Shown one piece after another: positions 36,790 through 48,776 of a stretch of DNA of 64,000 nucleotides (its first letter is position 1; the number at the start of each line of letters is the position of its first letter). The stretch comes from Rhizophagus irregularis (Eukaryota; Glomeromycota; Glomeromycetes; Glomerales; Glomeraceae): NCBI RefSeq assembly GCF_026210795.1, contig NC_089442.1, positions 3,686,501-3,750,500 of the forward strand, given 5' to 3'. Made by a program: the position numbers and the translations under genes. Below the pieces are notes generated by a model, which saw only the letters and a program-made list of their open reading frames with translations, was not told the DNA's origin and made no database searches.

Positions 36790-37295
36790 CTAACCCTTAG
36801 ACCCACTCGTGGGTCAGTAGGTTGCTTTGCACTTCTTGCAGTCTATCTTTAATGGGTTTTAGGTCCACGTTTGCCCATTTAAAATTTATTAAACAGGATG
36901 TCATTCGTCCAAACACATTGCAACGTTTGTTGATGAAGCTATGGTTGTCTAATAAAAGTTCGCTTTGCCAGGCAATTTATGGTGGATTCAATGGATCAAA
37001 TTACAAACAACAATAATGCAGTCATATGAGAATTCCAGGCCAAAGAATAAGGGTGAATTGTCAAAGTTGAGAATATATTTGTATTTTTTTTTTAAAGCCG
37101 TCATTCTCATGAACTTTTTCATTGTATCCCTAAGTTCAATGATTTTGGTAATGATGAAACTGCAGTTGTTTACAGGGGTTTCCCGCCAAACTTCTGAGGT
37201 GAATTTATGTCTGGTATTTTCGAATATACTTATCCTTTTTGCAATAGAGTTGTAGCGAGTCTTCTTAAAACGTACCTGTGACACCCCATCCAACT
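36790..37295 (-). pseudogene. Decayed coding remnant, unrecognised
   Basis: The minus strand has protein-like frames: 36988-37293 (SQVRFKKTRYNSIAKRISIF, then TKIIELRDTMKKFMRM), and a second in another frame at 36800-36970 (FINKRCNVFGRMTSCLINFK, then DLKPIKDRLQEVQSNLL). Stops and shifts separate them. The second resembles LINE ORF2 spacer sequence in flavour, but I cannot assign it. No RT motif is visible. Confidence 0.3.
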
Positions 37296-37589
37296 TGGGC
37301 AGTGTCGCTGAATCTAAAGCAAGGTACCCGGTTAATCCTCAACTTTGGGTTGATGAGTTATGATTCTGGAGTATTAAGGCATAATGTTTTGACTTACATC
37401 ACCAATTTAACTCATAATTCTAATTTATTGAATTAGTTTATTATAGATTTATTGATATTTTTTTATCTGTTATATAATATTTAAACTAATGTATACTTTA
37501 TCTGTAATTAAAATTGTTATTGTAATAAATAACCGGTAACTTAAATCTATTGAAATTAACTTTTAAATTAGATTACAAATTATTAAATA

Positions 37590-38345
37590 TTATAAAATTG
37601 AATTTAACGATATTTGATTGATTTGATATTTTTAAAGGTAAATTCAATATTTATAGATAATATCATTTTGATATTATTTTGATACTGAATTAATATTAAA
37701 ATAATATTATATTGATATTGCATTTATTAAAAAAAAATCATTATTGTTATAACAATATCAAAATGATATCGTTTTGTTATATCAAAATGATATCATATTA
37801 ATATCGTATTTACTTTCTATTTTTCATTATTGTTATAACAATATCAAAATGATATCGATTTGATGTTTCGTCAATATCGTTATGATGTCGATTAGATAAT
37901 TATAAAGTGATATCTTTACGATATCATATTGATATTGAATTAATGTTGGAACGATATCATATTAATATCGTATTTACTTTCTATTTTTCATTATTGTTAT
38001 AACAATATCGAAATATCGAAATGATATCGATTTGATGTTTTGTCAATATCATTATGATGTCGATTAGATAATTATAAAGTGATATCTTTACAATATCATA
38101 TTGATATTGAATTAATGTTGGAACGATATCATATTAATATCGTATTTACTTCCCATTTTTCAAAAAATTCATTGTTGTTATAACAATATCGAAATGATAT
38201 TGATCTGATATTTTTTCAAACAAATATCTTTACGATATCATTTCGATATATTGAATTAATATTGAAATGATATCATTGCAATATCATAATGATATCATTT
38301 GCAAATCGATATCGCCACGATATTTATTTAACATCATTATTATAT
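37590..38345. repeat. GATATC-rich subterminal repeat (right end of the 13.6-kb element)
   Basis: Dense ATGATATCG, CGATATCATA, TTGATATTGAATTAAT and GATGTCGATTAGATAATTAT. A segment of about 160 bp containing TCATTATTGTTATAACAATA and GTCGATTAGATAATTATAAA recurs three times. The opposite end (24830-25140) has the same motif content in inverse orientation. Confidence 0.75.
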
Positions 38346-38384
38346 CAATTTGGTATTGTTTAAAAATTCAAGGTTTCTGTAAAG

Positions 38385-39415
38385 TAATAACCGTTCTTTT
38401 CTTCTTTTTTTAGGATCGGGGGGCTTCCAAGTTCTGAAGAACAGAAAACTAAAATTCGTAAGAATCTTGATTTTTTTTTTGTATTTTTTGTAATATTAAC
38501 GAATGGTTATTAATAACCGTTCTTTCTTTTTTTTTAGGTTCAGGTGGAGTGGGCTTCTGACTTTCGGAAAAAGAGGAACCAAGATTCGTAAGTACGAATC
38601 TTGGTTTATTTTTTTTATATTTTTTTTTTAATATTACGAACGGTTACTAATAACTGTTCTTTCTTTTTTTAGGTTCGGGCGGGCTTCCGAAGAATGAAAA
38701 CCCAAAGATTCGTAAGTATGAATATTTAATTTTTTTTTTATTTGTTATTACGAATGGTTTACTAACCATGCATTCTTTCTTTTTTTTATAGGTTTGTGGG
38801 CTTCCGAAGAATGAAAACCCAAAGATAAAGATTTGTAAGTACGAATCTTTTAATTTATTTTTTATTTATTATTATTACGAATGGTTTACTAACCATTCTT
38901 TTTTTTAGATTTGGGTGGACTTCTGAAGAACGAAAACCCAAGATAAAGATTCGTAAGTACGAATCTTTTAATTTATTTTTTATTTATTATTATTACGAAT
39001 GGTTTACTAACCATTCTTTCTTTTTTTTTTAGATTCGGATGGACTTCTGAAAAACGAAAACTCAAGATAAAGATTCGTAAGTACGAATCTTTTAATTTAT
39101 TTTTTATTTTTTATTATTACGAATAGTTTACTAACTATTTTTTTTTTTTTAGATTCGGATGGGCTTTCAAAGAACGAAAACCCAAAGATAAAGATTTATA
39201 AGTACAAATCTTTAATTTTTTTATTTATTAATATTACGAATAGTTTACTAACCATTCTTTCTTTTTTTTAGATTCAGGTGGGCTTCCAAAGAACGAAAAC
39301 CCAAGATAAAGATTCGTAAGTACAAATCTTTTATAAATTTTTTTTTTGTTTTTTTTTATTATAAACGGTTACTAATAACCATTCTTTTCTTTATTTTTTA
39401 AGTTCAGGTGGGCTT
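38385..39415 (+). repeat. Intron-like tandem array, family 1, block 1b
   Basis: About eight units of the same type as 24000-24800: AACGGTTACTAATAACCGTT or AATGGTTTACTAACCATTC, a T-rich tract, TTTAG, GTTCGGGTGGGCTTC..GAAAACCCAAAGATAAAGATTC, and GTAAGTACGAATC. The last unit is cut at GGGCTT by CACTA#2 and resumes at 50397. Confidence 0.85.
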
Positions 39416-39769
39416 CACTGGTCGAAATCAAAACTTTCGGTCATGTGACAAATCGGCTGATCTGTCACACATTTCAGCCAAATTTCGTAAATTATTAAAA
39501 ATCGGCCAAATTTCGACATATATGATTTATGGTCAATTTATTAATTTTGTTAATCAAACATTATGCGTTACGCATTACGCGTATTAAAAGTTTAAAAAAG
39601 GATCATCTTATACATCCTTTTTTAAACTTTTAATAATTTTTTTCTTCCCCTTCCCTTTCCTTTCCTTCGTTCCCCTTCCTTGTTTCCCCTTCTTCCCTTT
39701 TCCTTCCTTCCTTCCCTTTTCCTTCCTTCCCCTTCCCCCTTTCACTTTTTTTACTTTTTTTTTATAAGT

Positions 39770-41145
39770 TCGGCTTTCGGGTGGGCTTCAAAGTACAGAA
39801 ACTCCAAAGATTCGTAAGTACGAATTCTTTGAAGTTTATTTTATTTTTTAATATGAACGGTTACTAACCGTTCTTTTTTTACTTTTTTTTTTAGGTTCGG
39901 CCGTTCGGGTGGGCTTCGAAGTATGGAAAAACCAAGTTTCGTAAGTACGAAACTTGGTTTATTTTTTTATTTTTTTAATTTAATTTAATATGAACGGTTA
40001 CTAACCGTTCTTTTTTTACTTTTTTCTTAGGTTCGGCCGTTCGGGTGGGCTTCCGAAGTATGGAAAAATCAAGTTTTGTAAGTACGAAACTTGGTTTATT
40101 TTTTTTTATTTTTTTAATTTAATTTAATATAAACGGTTACTAACCGTTCTTTTTTTACTTTTTTTTAGGTTCGGCTGTTCAGGTGGGCTTCCGAAGTATG
40201 GAAAAACCAAGTTTCGTAAGTACGAAACTTGGTTTATTTATTTTTTATTTTTTTAATTTAATTTAATATAAACGGTTACTAACCGTTCTTTTTTTACTTT
40301 TTTTTTAGTTTAGCCGTTCGGTAGGGCTTCAGTATAAGAAACCCCAAAGATTCGTAAGTACGAATTCTTTGGAGTTTTTTTTTTATATTTTTAATATGAA
40401 CAGTTAATACTAACTGTTCTTTTTTATTTTTTTTAGGTTCGGCCGTTCGGGTAGGCTTCCGAAGTATGGAAAAACCAAGTTTTGTAAGTTCGAAACTTGG
40501 TTATTTTTTTTTGTTTATTTTTAATATTATGAACGGTTATTAATAACCGTTCTTTACTTTTTTTTAGGATCAGATGTTTCGAAGAACGGGAAAATTCCAA
40601 GATTTGTAAGAATCTTAGATTTTTTTTTATTTTTTTTTTAAAAAAATATTACGAACGGTTACTAATAACTGTTCTTTTATTTTTTTATAGGTTCGGGTAT
40701 ACTTTCGTGTTCTGAAGAACGGGAAAATTCCAAGATTCGTAAGAATCTTGGATTTTTTTTTATTTTTTTAAAAAATGTTACGAACAGTTACTAATAACCG
40801 TTCTTTTTATTTTTTTATAGGTTCGGTGTGCTTCCGTGTTCCGAAGAATGGGAAAATTCCAAGATTCGTAAGAATCTTGGATTTTTTTTTTATTTTTTTT
40901 AAAAAAAAATGTTACGAACGGTTACTAATAACCATTCTTTTATTTTTTATAAGTTCGGGTGGACTTCCGTTCGAAGAATGGGAAAATTCCAAAGATTCGT
41001 AAGAATCTTGGATTTTTTTTTTATTTTTTTAAAAAAATATTACGAACGGTTACTAATAACCGTTCTTTTCTATTTTTTAGGATCTGGTGGGCTTCTGAAG
41101 AACGGAAAACCAAGAAACCAAGATTCGTAAGTAAGTACGAATCTT
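39770..41145 (+). repeat. Intron-like tandem array, family 1, block 2 (left of LINE)
   Basis: About ten units with a period near 137 bp, the best-preserved in the window. Example: mini-exon 40031-40077 (47 nt), GTAAGTACGAAAC at 40078, TACTAAC at 40138-40144 inside AACGGTTACTAACCGTT, a T/C tract, and TTTTTTTTAG ending at 40168. The pseudo-intron is thus 91 nt, with 25 nt from the branch A to the acceptor. Confidence 0.9.
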
Positions 41146-41735
41146 TTTTTTTTTTTTTTTTAAACTTTATTATAGATGCGATCATGTTTTATTATAATCA
41201 CACTTACTTACATATATAAACTTACAAAATATAAGATAAACAAATACATATAAGAATTAAGCATTATGAAACAAGACTACTTTTCATAAAGAACAAGTCG
41301 ACCTGTCACCTAAACGATCACATCATTGTTAAAAACCATGATGCGACCTCAAATTCAAAGGTGACTGTCATGATCTACCTAAAAATTTGCCCAGTGACTG
41401 CCACGATGGAATGCCAAATCATTTCATTTATTTCAATTACTTTCTAACATATTACAGTCAACATTTTTAACACCCACTTCAGTGCATTTACTATGTGACT
41501 TAGCTTTTTTATCTTTACCGCTAATACCGCACCGCTTTTCTTCCTTTATTTGTAACTCGTTCCTTAGTTCCCAAATAAGCACTTTGAATTCTAATAAAAC
41601 TCTACCAGTTATTTGTTTCAGTACCTTATACAACAATTTTTCTTCAGTTATTTTATAGCACCTTAATAATTCCATTAACTGACAACTAATTTGATTCTTC
41701 ATTAAAAATGTAAAATCATATAAGCGTCCAATGTC

Positions 41736-44700
41736 CTACATATCGAGTTCATTAATTTTAATTTTTAATTCATGTATATCTATATCATCTCTTGAATATT
41801 CTTGTATAATTTTAACTAAGAAACTTTTTAATCGTGTGAGTATATCTTGCACCACATTTTGAATCTTACTACATTTCCAAAAATGGTCAAAGGTTTCTTC
41901 TTCTATTTTACAAAAATTACATTTCCAATTTTCATCATATAGATCTGGCTTTCGCTTCTTTAAATTAGCACAAGTTGGTAATTCATTACAGCAAATTTTA
42001 ATCCTAAATGATTGTAAATAGTAATCCTCAAACAATGTATCATATTGATTTATGTTATTTAACTTTAAAGATATTTTCCAATCTATCAACCTTAATAGAT
42101 CTGATTGTCTATAGACTTCATTACGATGTAACATTAGAAATTCTTCTATAAATTGAGCGTCCTTTATTCCCTTTATCATAAGGATAGGGTTACGTTCTAT
42201 AGGCATATCTCTCCAACAAACTGTACCATTGTGTAATAACAATTTATCCTCTATTATTAATACGTTTTTCTCAGCACCAAATTTAGCGAGCTTATCTGCT
42301 TCTTTATTATAATCACAATCACTATGCGCTTTAACTTTAGTTATCTTTACTTTGAGACTATAAATCCTAATTATCTTGAATAAACATAACCATAAAACCT
42401 TATAATTAACTTTTGATCTTTCTATATCTTTAATCGTCAAAAAGTTTAAATCATCAAATATATTCACTACCCATTGAGAATCGCTATATATTTCGACATT
42501 TGCAGTTTTAGGACAGGTCATTAAACTTAAAATCACTGCCATTAATTCCGCCTTATTAGATGAGGGATTATCTGTAATTCCACAATTAAAACTTTTCTTT
42601 ATGGGAGCACTAATTACAAATGCACAACCCATCATTATTTCGTTAGTTGCTATATTTTTCACTGACCCATCTGTATAAATCTCTATATCAGTTTCTTGCG
42701 TTAAATTATTTGCAATTTCTATCAACGTATTACGATAATCACTTGGATGTATGTATTTGAACAAGCCGTTCACTTTTTCAATAATACATTCATTCATAGA
42801 CATTTTTCCGTAGTATTTACATTCCGCTTGAGCTAACGCCTCATAAATAGCCATATCTGCTATATAATGATCATTTTGTATTGAATTTGCATTAACTTTA
42901 ATACAATTCTCTATACTAATATCTGCTATACATCTTACTTTAGTGTTACTTCTTTTATTTCTGATCTGATTCGTTTTCACTTCACATCCTCCACATTTTT
43001 TAAGAATTGGTAACTGTACTGATGGTGATATTTGATCATTTTCTAGATCTTGTATCCAATGTTCTATACGAATTTTGTCCTCTTTTGGCTTGTCTAAAAC
43101 ACGCCCTATTATAGGTTTACCTATTTGATCATGAAAGGTTGTTATCCAATTTTTTGTTTTTAGATTATCAATTTTTGTATTTACACTATATATATTATAT
43201 CCTAATTGATAATCCGTCTTCACTTTCTTAGATTTTAAAGGATCTTCAATCAGTTTAGTTTCTATAAACTTGAACCACCTAGGGATTCTACCCTGTGTAT
43301 TTATCTTAGTCCTATATTTCAAATCTTTATATCTCAGAAGACGTATACCATCTGATGACATTAACTGACTAACGAAATAAACATTTTTCCCTTTCAGACC
43401 CTTACTAATTCCATTTGAAAATATTTCTTTATGTGTACATATTTCTACTATTGGTAATAATCCCCCTTGAATCTGATTAACTTTCACACCACTTGATTTT
43501 ATGGTTAACATATTATCATATAAAAGTGCTAAAACACAGGCTAATAAACAGTGTTTTACTTGTAAATCTTTCAAACGGATATTCCATGTTGCTAATGGAG
43601 ATTTATTAGACAATAATTCGCTTTGCAATTGTTTACAATCTATTTCAAAAATGTCTTTCATCATACCCTTTGATGTCACTTGATTGTATAATCTACTTAA
43701 TTGTCTTTGAGCTTGAATCGTATTAATATCTTTAATAGCGTAACTCAATGATGAATGTATAATACTATTAGGAGTAGTAAGTGGCAATGACGCTTTTCTT
43801 TTAAACATATATCTACAGGTAGAATTTAATTTTTCTGTTTGAGAATTTGTCCAAACTAACAATTGTGCTTTATAGTCAACACGAGGAATGATCACGTGAT
43901 TATATATATATTTCATCTGTAAATCCGTTATTTGTTTGAAGCTAATTGTTTTATTATATCTTTTAATAATATCCTTGCACTGATTAAAGACATAATTAGT
44001 TTTTAAATCTAGATTAATCCAAACACCTAAAATTCTCACAGATTATTTTGATGTTAATGGTTTAATCATTCTTTTTGACGATCTGAAATTAACTTCAATA
44101 ATATCTTTATCTAACTTTTTGTTCGTTATCATTTCAAACTTATCATAATTTGTTTGTATATTATTCATAATATTAAATTCGTCTGCAATTTTCAAGATCT
44201 GCTCTAATTGAGCTTTACTTTTAGTAATCCACGTGACGTCATCCATGTATGACTGTGATGATATATTAATCTTAAATTTTTCTTCTTGGTCTGATTGTGC
44301 ATTACTTTTAAAGCAATGATCAATTTCATATCCCATTTGTAATGAATTAATTTCTGCGAGCAATGGATCATAATAAATTGTCCATAGCAGCGGTGAAATA
44401 ACCTCACCTTGATCTATTCCAATGATAGACGTATATTGTTTCGTTATTCCTTTTTCTTTTATAACACTTTTTTTACTATTCGTAAATAAATTAATCATCA
44501 AACAGATCAAAACCTCTGGGATCTTAATTCGTTGCAGTGCTAATTTAAGCATCTTAATATCTACCCTATCATAAGCTTTAGAAAGGTCCTGAAAAGTCAA
44601 CCATAACTCTTTATTATTCTTCTTTGCATCTTCGATACAAGTATTAATGATTCTTAAAGGCGCCTCTGTAGATCCACCAGTGAGTCCCGCATGGTTGCCT

Positions 44701-46670
44701 CCTTTTAATATATTACGTTTTGCAATAACTTTAGATAATCTTTTTGTAACAATTTTCACTAACACTTTTTTCAAAGTTTCTAGGAGTATTATTGGTCTAG
44801 TTTTTGTTAATGAGTACTCCCAATCCATTGTCTTCGGGATAGGATACAATAACGCGTGTCTCCATTCTTCAGGGATATCACCAACTTGTAAACATAAATT
44901 TGCTAATTTTAGCGTAGCACTTTTTATTGAAGTTCCCATATGTTTGAGCATTTCATTCGATATCTGGGAGATTTCTGGCGCTTTGTCATTTGCTAGCTGT
45001 CTAATCATATGGTCCCATTTACTCTCACTAATAGGTTGAATAACCTCATTATACCAACATTCATTTATATCTTCTTTAGGACTATATTGATAAATCCAGC
45101 TTCCTTTTAACGTTTCATTTGAATTCAACTTTTTTCCCGCAAATGATTTGAAATGTTCGATCAACTCATTTTCTATCAATTCTTCATCCAAAATTAATTG
45201 TTTTACTGAATTTTTTTCTATCACTATTTTATCCAGGACAATTTTACTTCTTTTTCTATTCAACGTGAAATCTAGGAACCTTTTTTTATTGTCTTGTAGA
45301 TCCTCACACCGTCGTTGAATATAAAACTTCATTTTCTCTTCTTTATATATTTGACTTTCTTCAGCAAAATTCACCCGAACTAATTTAAAGGCTATTTTGA
45401 CTATTTCTTTGAACTCTTTTATATTTTTATCGAGCAGTCCATCTATGTCTATTGCAAATTTAAAACATATTTCTGATATTGTTTCATAATGCTTTTCTAT
45501 AAATTTTTTACATTCTCTATAATTAGTTAAATTCAAACTCATGATCTTTTTTTCCGTTAAATTTGTTAAAATAAATGATAATTTATGTAAAAATCTCTTA
45601 TAAAACACGATAGTTTTAGGTAACACTTCTTTATTCAGGTTACCTTTCTTTTTCAGCAATTCATTATTAGCTTTTTTAAACGTATCTCGGATTGTGTTCC
45701 ATATTCTATTTATATTCTTGATCGAAATTTCTACATTATTAATTAAATCTTTTTCTTTATCCAATAACTTTCCTAATTTTTCTGCGTATGTTTCCTATAA
45801 TTGACTATCTATTTTCTTATAATCCACTTTCAAATTATTATTATTATGTTTTTTCTTCTTAAATAATTGTTTTGTACGAAACAGATCATCTATTTGGAAA
45901 TATACCGTAACAGCTGAATGATCGGTTTCAAATATGTGGACTTTATTCGTAGACGCGTATATGGTATCTGGTACTAAATCTTCTGTGACCCATATGTAAT
46001 CAATTCTAGATTTTTTATCTGATCTATTCCATGTATTCAACGGTTTATCATGGTAAATTAAATTAATATCAATCATAATGTTCTTTTTTAAAATCTGAAA
46101 AATTCGATCTTTCCAGAAAATTTTTCGATTTGCTTTTTGTTGAGCTATCGCTGTATCATAACTTGCATTAAAATCTCCAATACAAACTATTTTAGCTTTT
46201 AATTTTTTCTCGGCTGTTAAAATTTCTTCTAATTTCGTATAAAATTCCAAAATTTCATCTTTATAACTATTATTCGAAAAGTTATAAATTGTGATAATTG
46301 TAAAACGAATCTTTCCTTTCAAAAGTAACGTAAGTTTTAGAGCTCGTCCTTCGATAATATCTTTTTTAATAACATATTTTGCGTAATCATTATTCATTAT
46401 AATTCCAACTCCAGTCAAAAAATGGTTGTCATCGTCGCATGACCACCAAGTCGTTATATCCTTATAATCTTTATAAATCATTTTCGCACTAGCAGTTTGA
46501 AGTTTTGTTTCTGTAACTATTAAACAACTAATCTTATTAATTTTCATATAATTTAAAACTTGTTCTTGCTTAAGTGTTGTATTTAGTCCTGACACATTAA
46601 TTGTAAATGTATTTTTAATGTCCATAATACCATCAATAGATGGTCGAATATCTATAGGTTGTACAATCAT
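41736..46670 (-). pseudogene. LINE ORF2: APE endonuclease, reverse transcriptase, RNase H
   Basis: A single frame of 1645 codons from ATG 46670, interrupted only by TAG at 45795-45797 and TAA at 44043-44045. The first part is an apurinic-type endonuclease (VSGLN, VTETK, CIGDFNASYD, SRIDYIWVT, ETDHSAV). The middle is reverse transcriptase (LYPIPKTMDWEY, RPIILLETLKKV, LTFQDLSKAYDRV, GIDQGEVISPLLW, SYMDDVTWI). The third is RNase H (IEIYTDGSVKN, SSNKAELMAV, IYSDSQWVVN, KAHSDCDYNKEADKLAKFG), then a CX2C..HX4C zinc-binding tail (CNFCKIEEETFDHFWKC). The product would nick target DNA and reverse-transcribe the LINE RNA in place. Catalytic residues are intact, so only the two stops and the ORF1 shift mark it as dead or read through. 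Confidence 0.93.
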
Positions 46671-48620
46671 TTTTGATTATATTGGGGTTGGTTGTTCCGT
46701 TATTGAATTCCCTAGCCCTATCTTCGTTGATATATGGTGTTTGATTATTCATATAAAGGTCAAATTTTCCTGTCATATTTGTTAACATACTAAACGCCTT
46801 ATCCATTTTGGCTTCAAAATTGTCTAATCTTTGTGTATTTCCTTCTTGACTACTTGGGGACGAAGGTGATATACCCAACATGGTAGATGGTTCATATATA
46901 AACTTTTCTGTCTCAACTGTTTTATTTACTTCGTTATCTTCTTCCATAGGAGATAATGTACGAGTTTGTGCATTTGGCAAAACATTCTTTTCAATATATA
47001 CATCACGTGTTTGTTGAAATTCTTTTACCCTCTTATTATTATTATTCATGAACGTATTATCATCTTTAGCGAACCTTAGATCTATTTGTCTATTACTCAA
47101 CATCTCAGCTTGATTAATATAATTAATTTCTAGATTTGAAACCCTCTCATTCAATCTCTGTATCATATTCATGAATTTTTCCATTTGTCGTTCCAATCTA
47201 TCCAGCCTATCACCCTCATTATTAACTGGCGTAGGATTAATATTCTGTTGATTCCAAGGTTTTCTTACTGGTTCTCGTGTCTCTTGTTGTTTTCCTTTTC
47301 CTTTGTAAGATTGAGATGAACCTTGACTTGATGTTAAAACATTTGCTCGTACATTAGGTACTGTCTTAATTTTCTTTGCAGCCTCAGCATAACTTGAGGG
47401 ACCTTGTAATGGCATTTCTTGTTCGACTTGCTCATCCCAATTGTGCATAACTTCTGACTCATCAGACTGATATTGTGAATTTCTAGGGAATAATGGTCTA
47501 AATCCCATACTTGGTCTGGGTGCTTTTACTCCGTATCTACTATAAATCTGTTGATACACTTCGTGTGTTAATGACAAGTTTCTTTTCCTTTGATTTTCTG
47601 GACATGTTCTAACTCGATGATAAGGAGAACCACATACGTGGCACGTGACTGCATTATAATTAACAAAAACTAAACCTCGATTGTTGAAAGAGAATTTTTT
47701 TTCCAGTGCATTATTAAAGTCGTTCTCATTATCAAAAAAGACAAATGCAAACCTTTCTTTCTCATAATTTTTTGAAAACCTATTCTTAGGTACGAAACAT
47801 GATTTCGCCTTCATTTGTATAATAATATCTTTCAAATCTGCAGCATATGTACCTACAGGTAAATTAGCTAATTTCAACCCATATTTAAAATGTAAATTCC
47901 TTTCGTCCTTGGTTAAATTATATGGAAAAATCCTAAATGCATACTTGCAAAATCTCAATGACCATAAGTCTTTAAATTTTTTTTCTACTTGTTTACCGTT
48001 GAATCTAACTACTACTTCATAGTATAAATTTTTTACATTAAATTTGAGGGTTTTAATTGGTCCAAAACTTTTCAAGTATACTTCTAACATCTGCTTGTCC
48101 ACATCTAGTGGAACATCCCAGATTTTAATTTCATAATCATTAAGATTATCATGTTGCTGATTGTTGATTACTTCCAATTTAGCAAATCTTACATCATTAT
48201 CATCTGCAATTTTCTTGGCACAAACTTCAGCCGCTTGTGCTTCCGTTTCATATGTTGCTCGAATCACCTTAATACCTTTAATGGAAGTTGGTGCCAATGA
48301 GATTAGCCCAGTACATCCGAAATTTTCCTATTGACAAAATTTTTCTTAGCAATAATATTATCGCCTGGAAGTCTATCTTGAGGGATAAAGATACTAAAAC
48401 GTTGAGTCTTCTTAATAATAGTCCAACCATCGTCTTTCTTTGCTTCTTTAGAAGTTGTATTCTGACCAGGGTGACTTTCGTTAGTTTGAGCATGCATAGA
48501 GGCCTCAAGCCTTACGTTAGTATTACTATTCGTCTGTATAGGTTGCTGAGCTATCGAAGAGCTCGTCGAAGCAGTTGAAATGCTACTTCCTGAAGGTTGG
48601 GTAAATTCTACCCCTTCCAT
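46633..48620 (-). pseudogene. LINE ORF1: RRM-like RNA-binding protein with zinc knuckle
   Basis: ORF1 starts at ATG 48620 (MEGVEFTQPSGSSIST). The first block ends at 48303 after FIPQDRLPGDNIIAKKNFVN. A frameshift near 48300 moves to the second block (to 46633), which continues LISLAPTSIKGIKVIRATYE. An RRM-like fold follows (NDYEIKIWDVPLDVDKQMLE, GPIKTLKF), then a CCHC zinc knuckle CHVCGSPYHRVRTC (CX2CX4HX4C). A Gln/Asn/Ser-rich region and a short coiled coil (LDRLERQMEKFMNMIQRLNE) come last. Such proteins coat the LINE RNA. The end overlaps ORF2 by 38 nt in another frame. Confidence 0.85.
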
Positions 48621-48776
48621 ATTACTCTTCCCAAATTCTATAATGAAAAAACAATATTTTCTATGACTTTAAACGATAATAAACAAAAAATATTTCTTCA
48701 AACTACTAGTGCAAAATTTGTGACCGAACGATCGGCGGGAAGAGTTTTTTTTGGTTTAATCGTAAGTACGAATCTT

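Larger units (their letters stand above)
24801..38384. mobile_element. 13.6-kb element with TA-flanked inverted ends and GATATC-rich subterminal arrays
   Basis: The left end is CTTTGCTGAAACTTGGAGTT at 24801, and the complement of the right end is CTTTACAGAAACCTTGAATT. Outside, the left flank reads AACGGTTATTA and the right flank reads TAATAACCGTT. These are the two halves of the AACGGTTATTAATAACCGTT hairpin of the surrounding array, sharing TA, so the insertion split one unit. Both subterminal regions (24830-25140 and 37590-38345) are dense in GATATC, ATATCATT and GATATTGAATTAATATT. It encloses the transposase gene, a SANT relic and an orphan gene. A TA duplication would suit several superfamilies, so the class is left open. 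Confidence 0.65.
41146..48761 (-). mobile_element. Full-length LINE (zinc-knuckle ORF1; APE-endonuclease/RT/RNase H ORF2)
   Basis: The 7.6-kb non-LTR retrotransposon is inserted on the minus strand. Its poly-A tail is the T run at 41146-41160. The repeat GTAAGTACGAATCTT occurs at 41131-41145 and 48762-48776, a 15-bp target duplication made from one array unit, so both ends are defined. It has a 5' leader of about 140 bp, ORF1 (48620 to 46633) and ORF2 (46670 to 41736). A 3' segment has one further open frame (41433-41702), rich in Lys and Glu, which could be the shifted C-terminus of ORF2. Lesions are a frameshift in ORF1 and two stops in ORF2. No long terminal repeats. Confidence 0.93.

Noticed and set aside
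38385-41145. CRISPR array
   Set aside because: Units are tandem and near-identical throughout with T-rich variable-length tracts, not short direct repeats with unique spacers, and the genome is eukaryotic.
43501-45039. Plus-strand open frames over the LINE, such as 44647-45039
   Set aside because: They are antisense shadows of ORF2, which has all domain motifs on the minus strand.
41146-48761. LTR retrotransposon
   Set aside because: No long terminal repeats. Poly-A tail, APE endonuclease and a 15-bp target duplication indicate a LINE.
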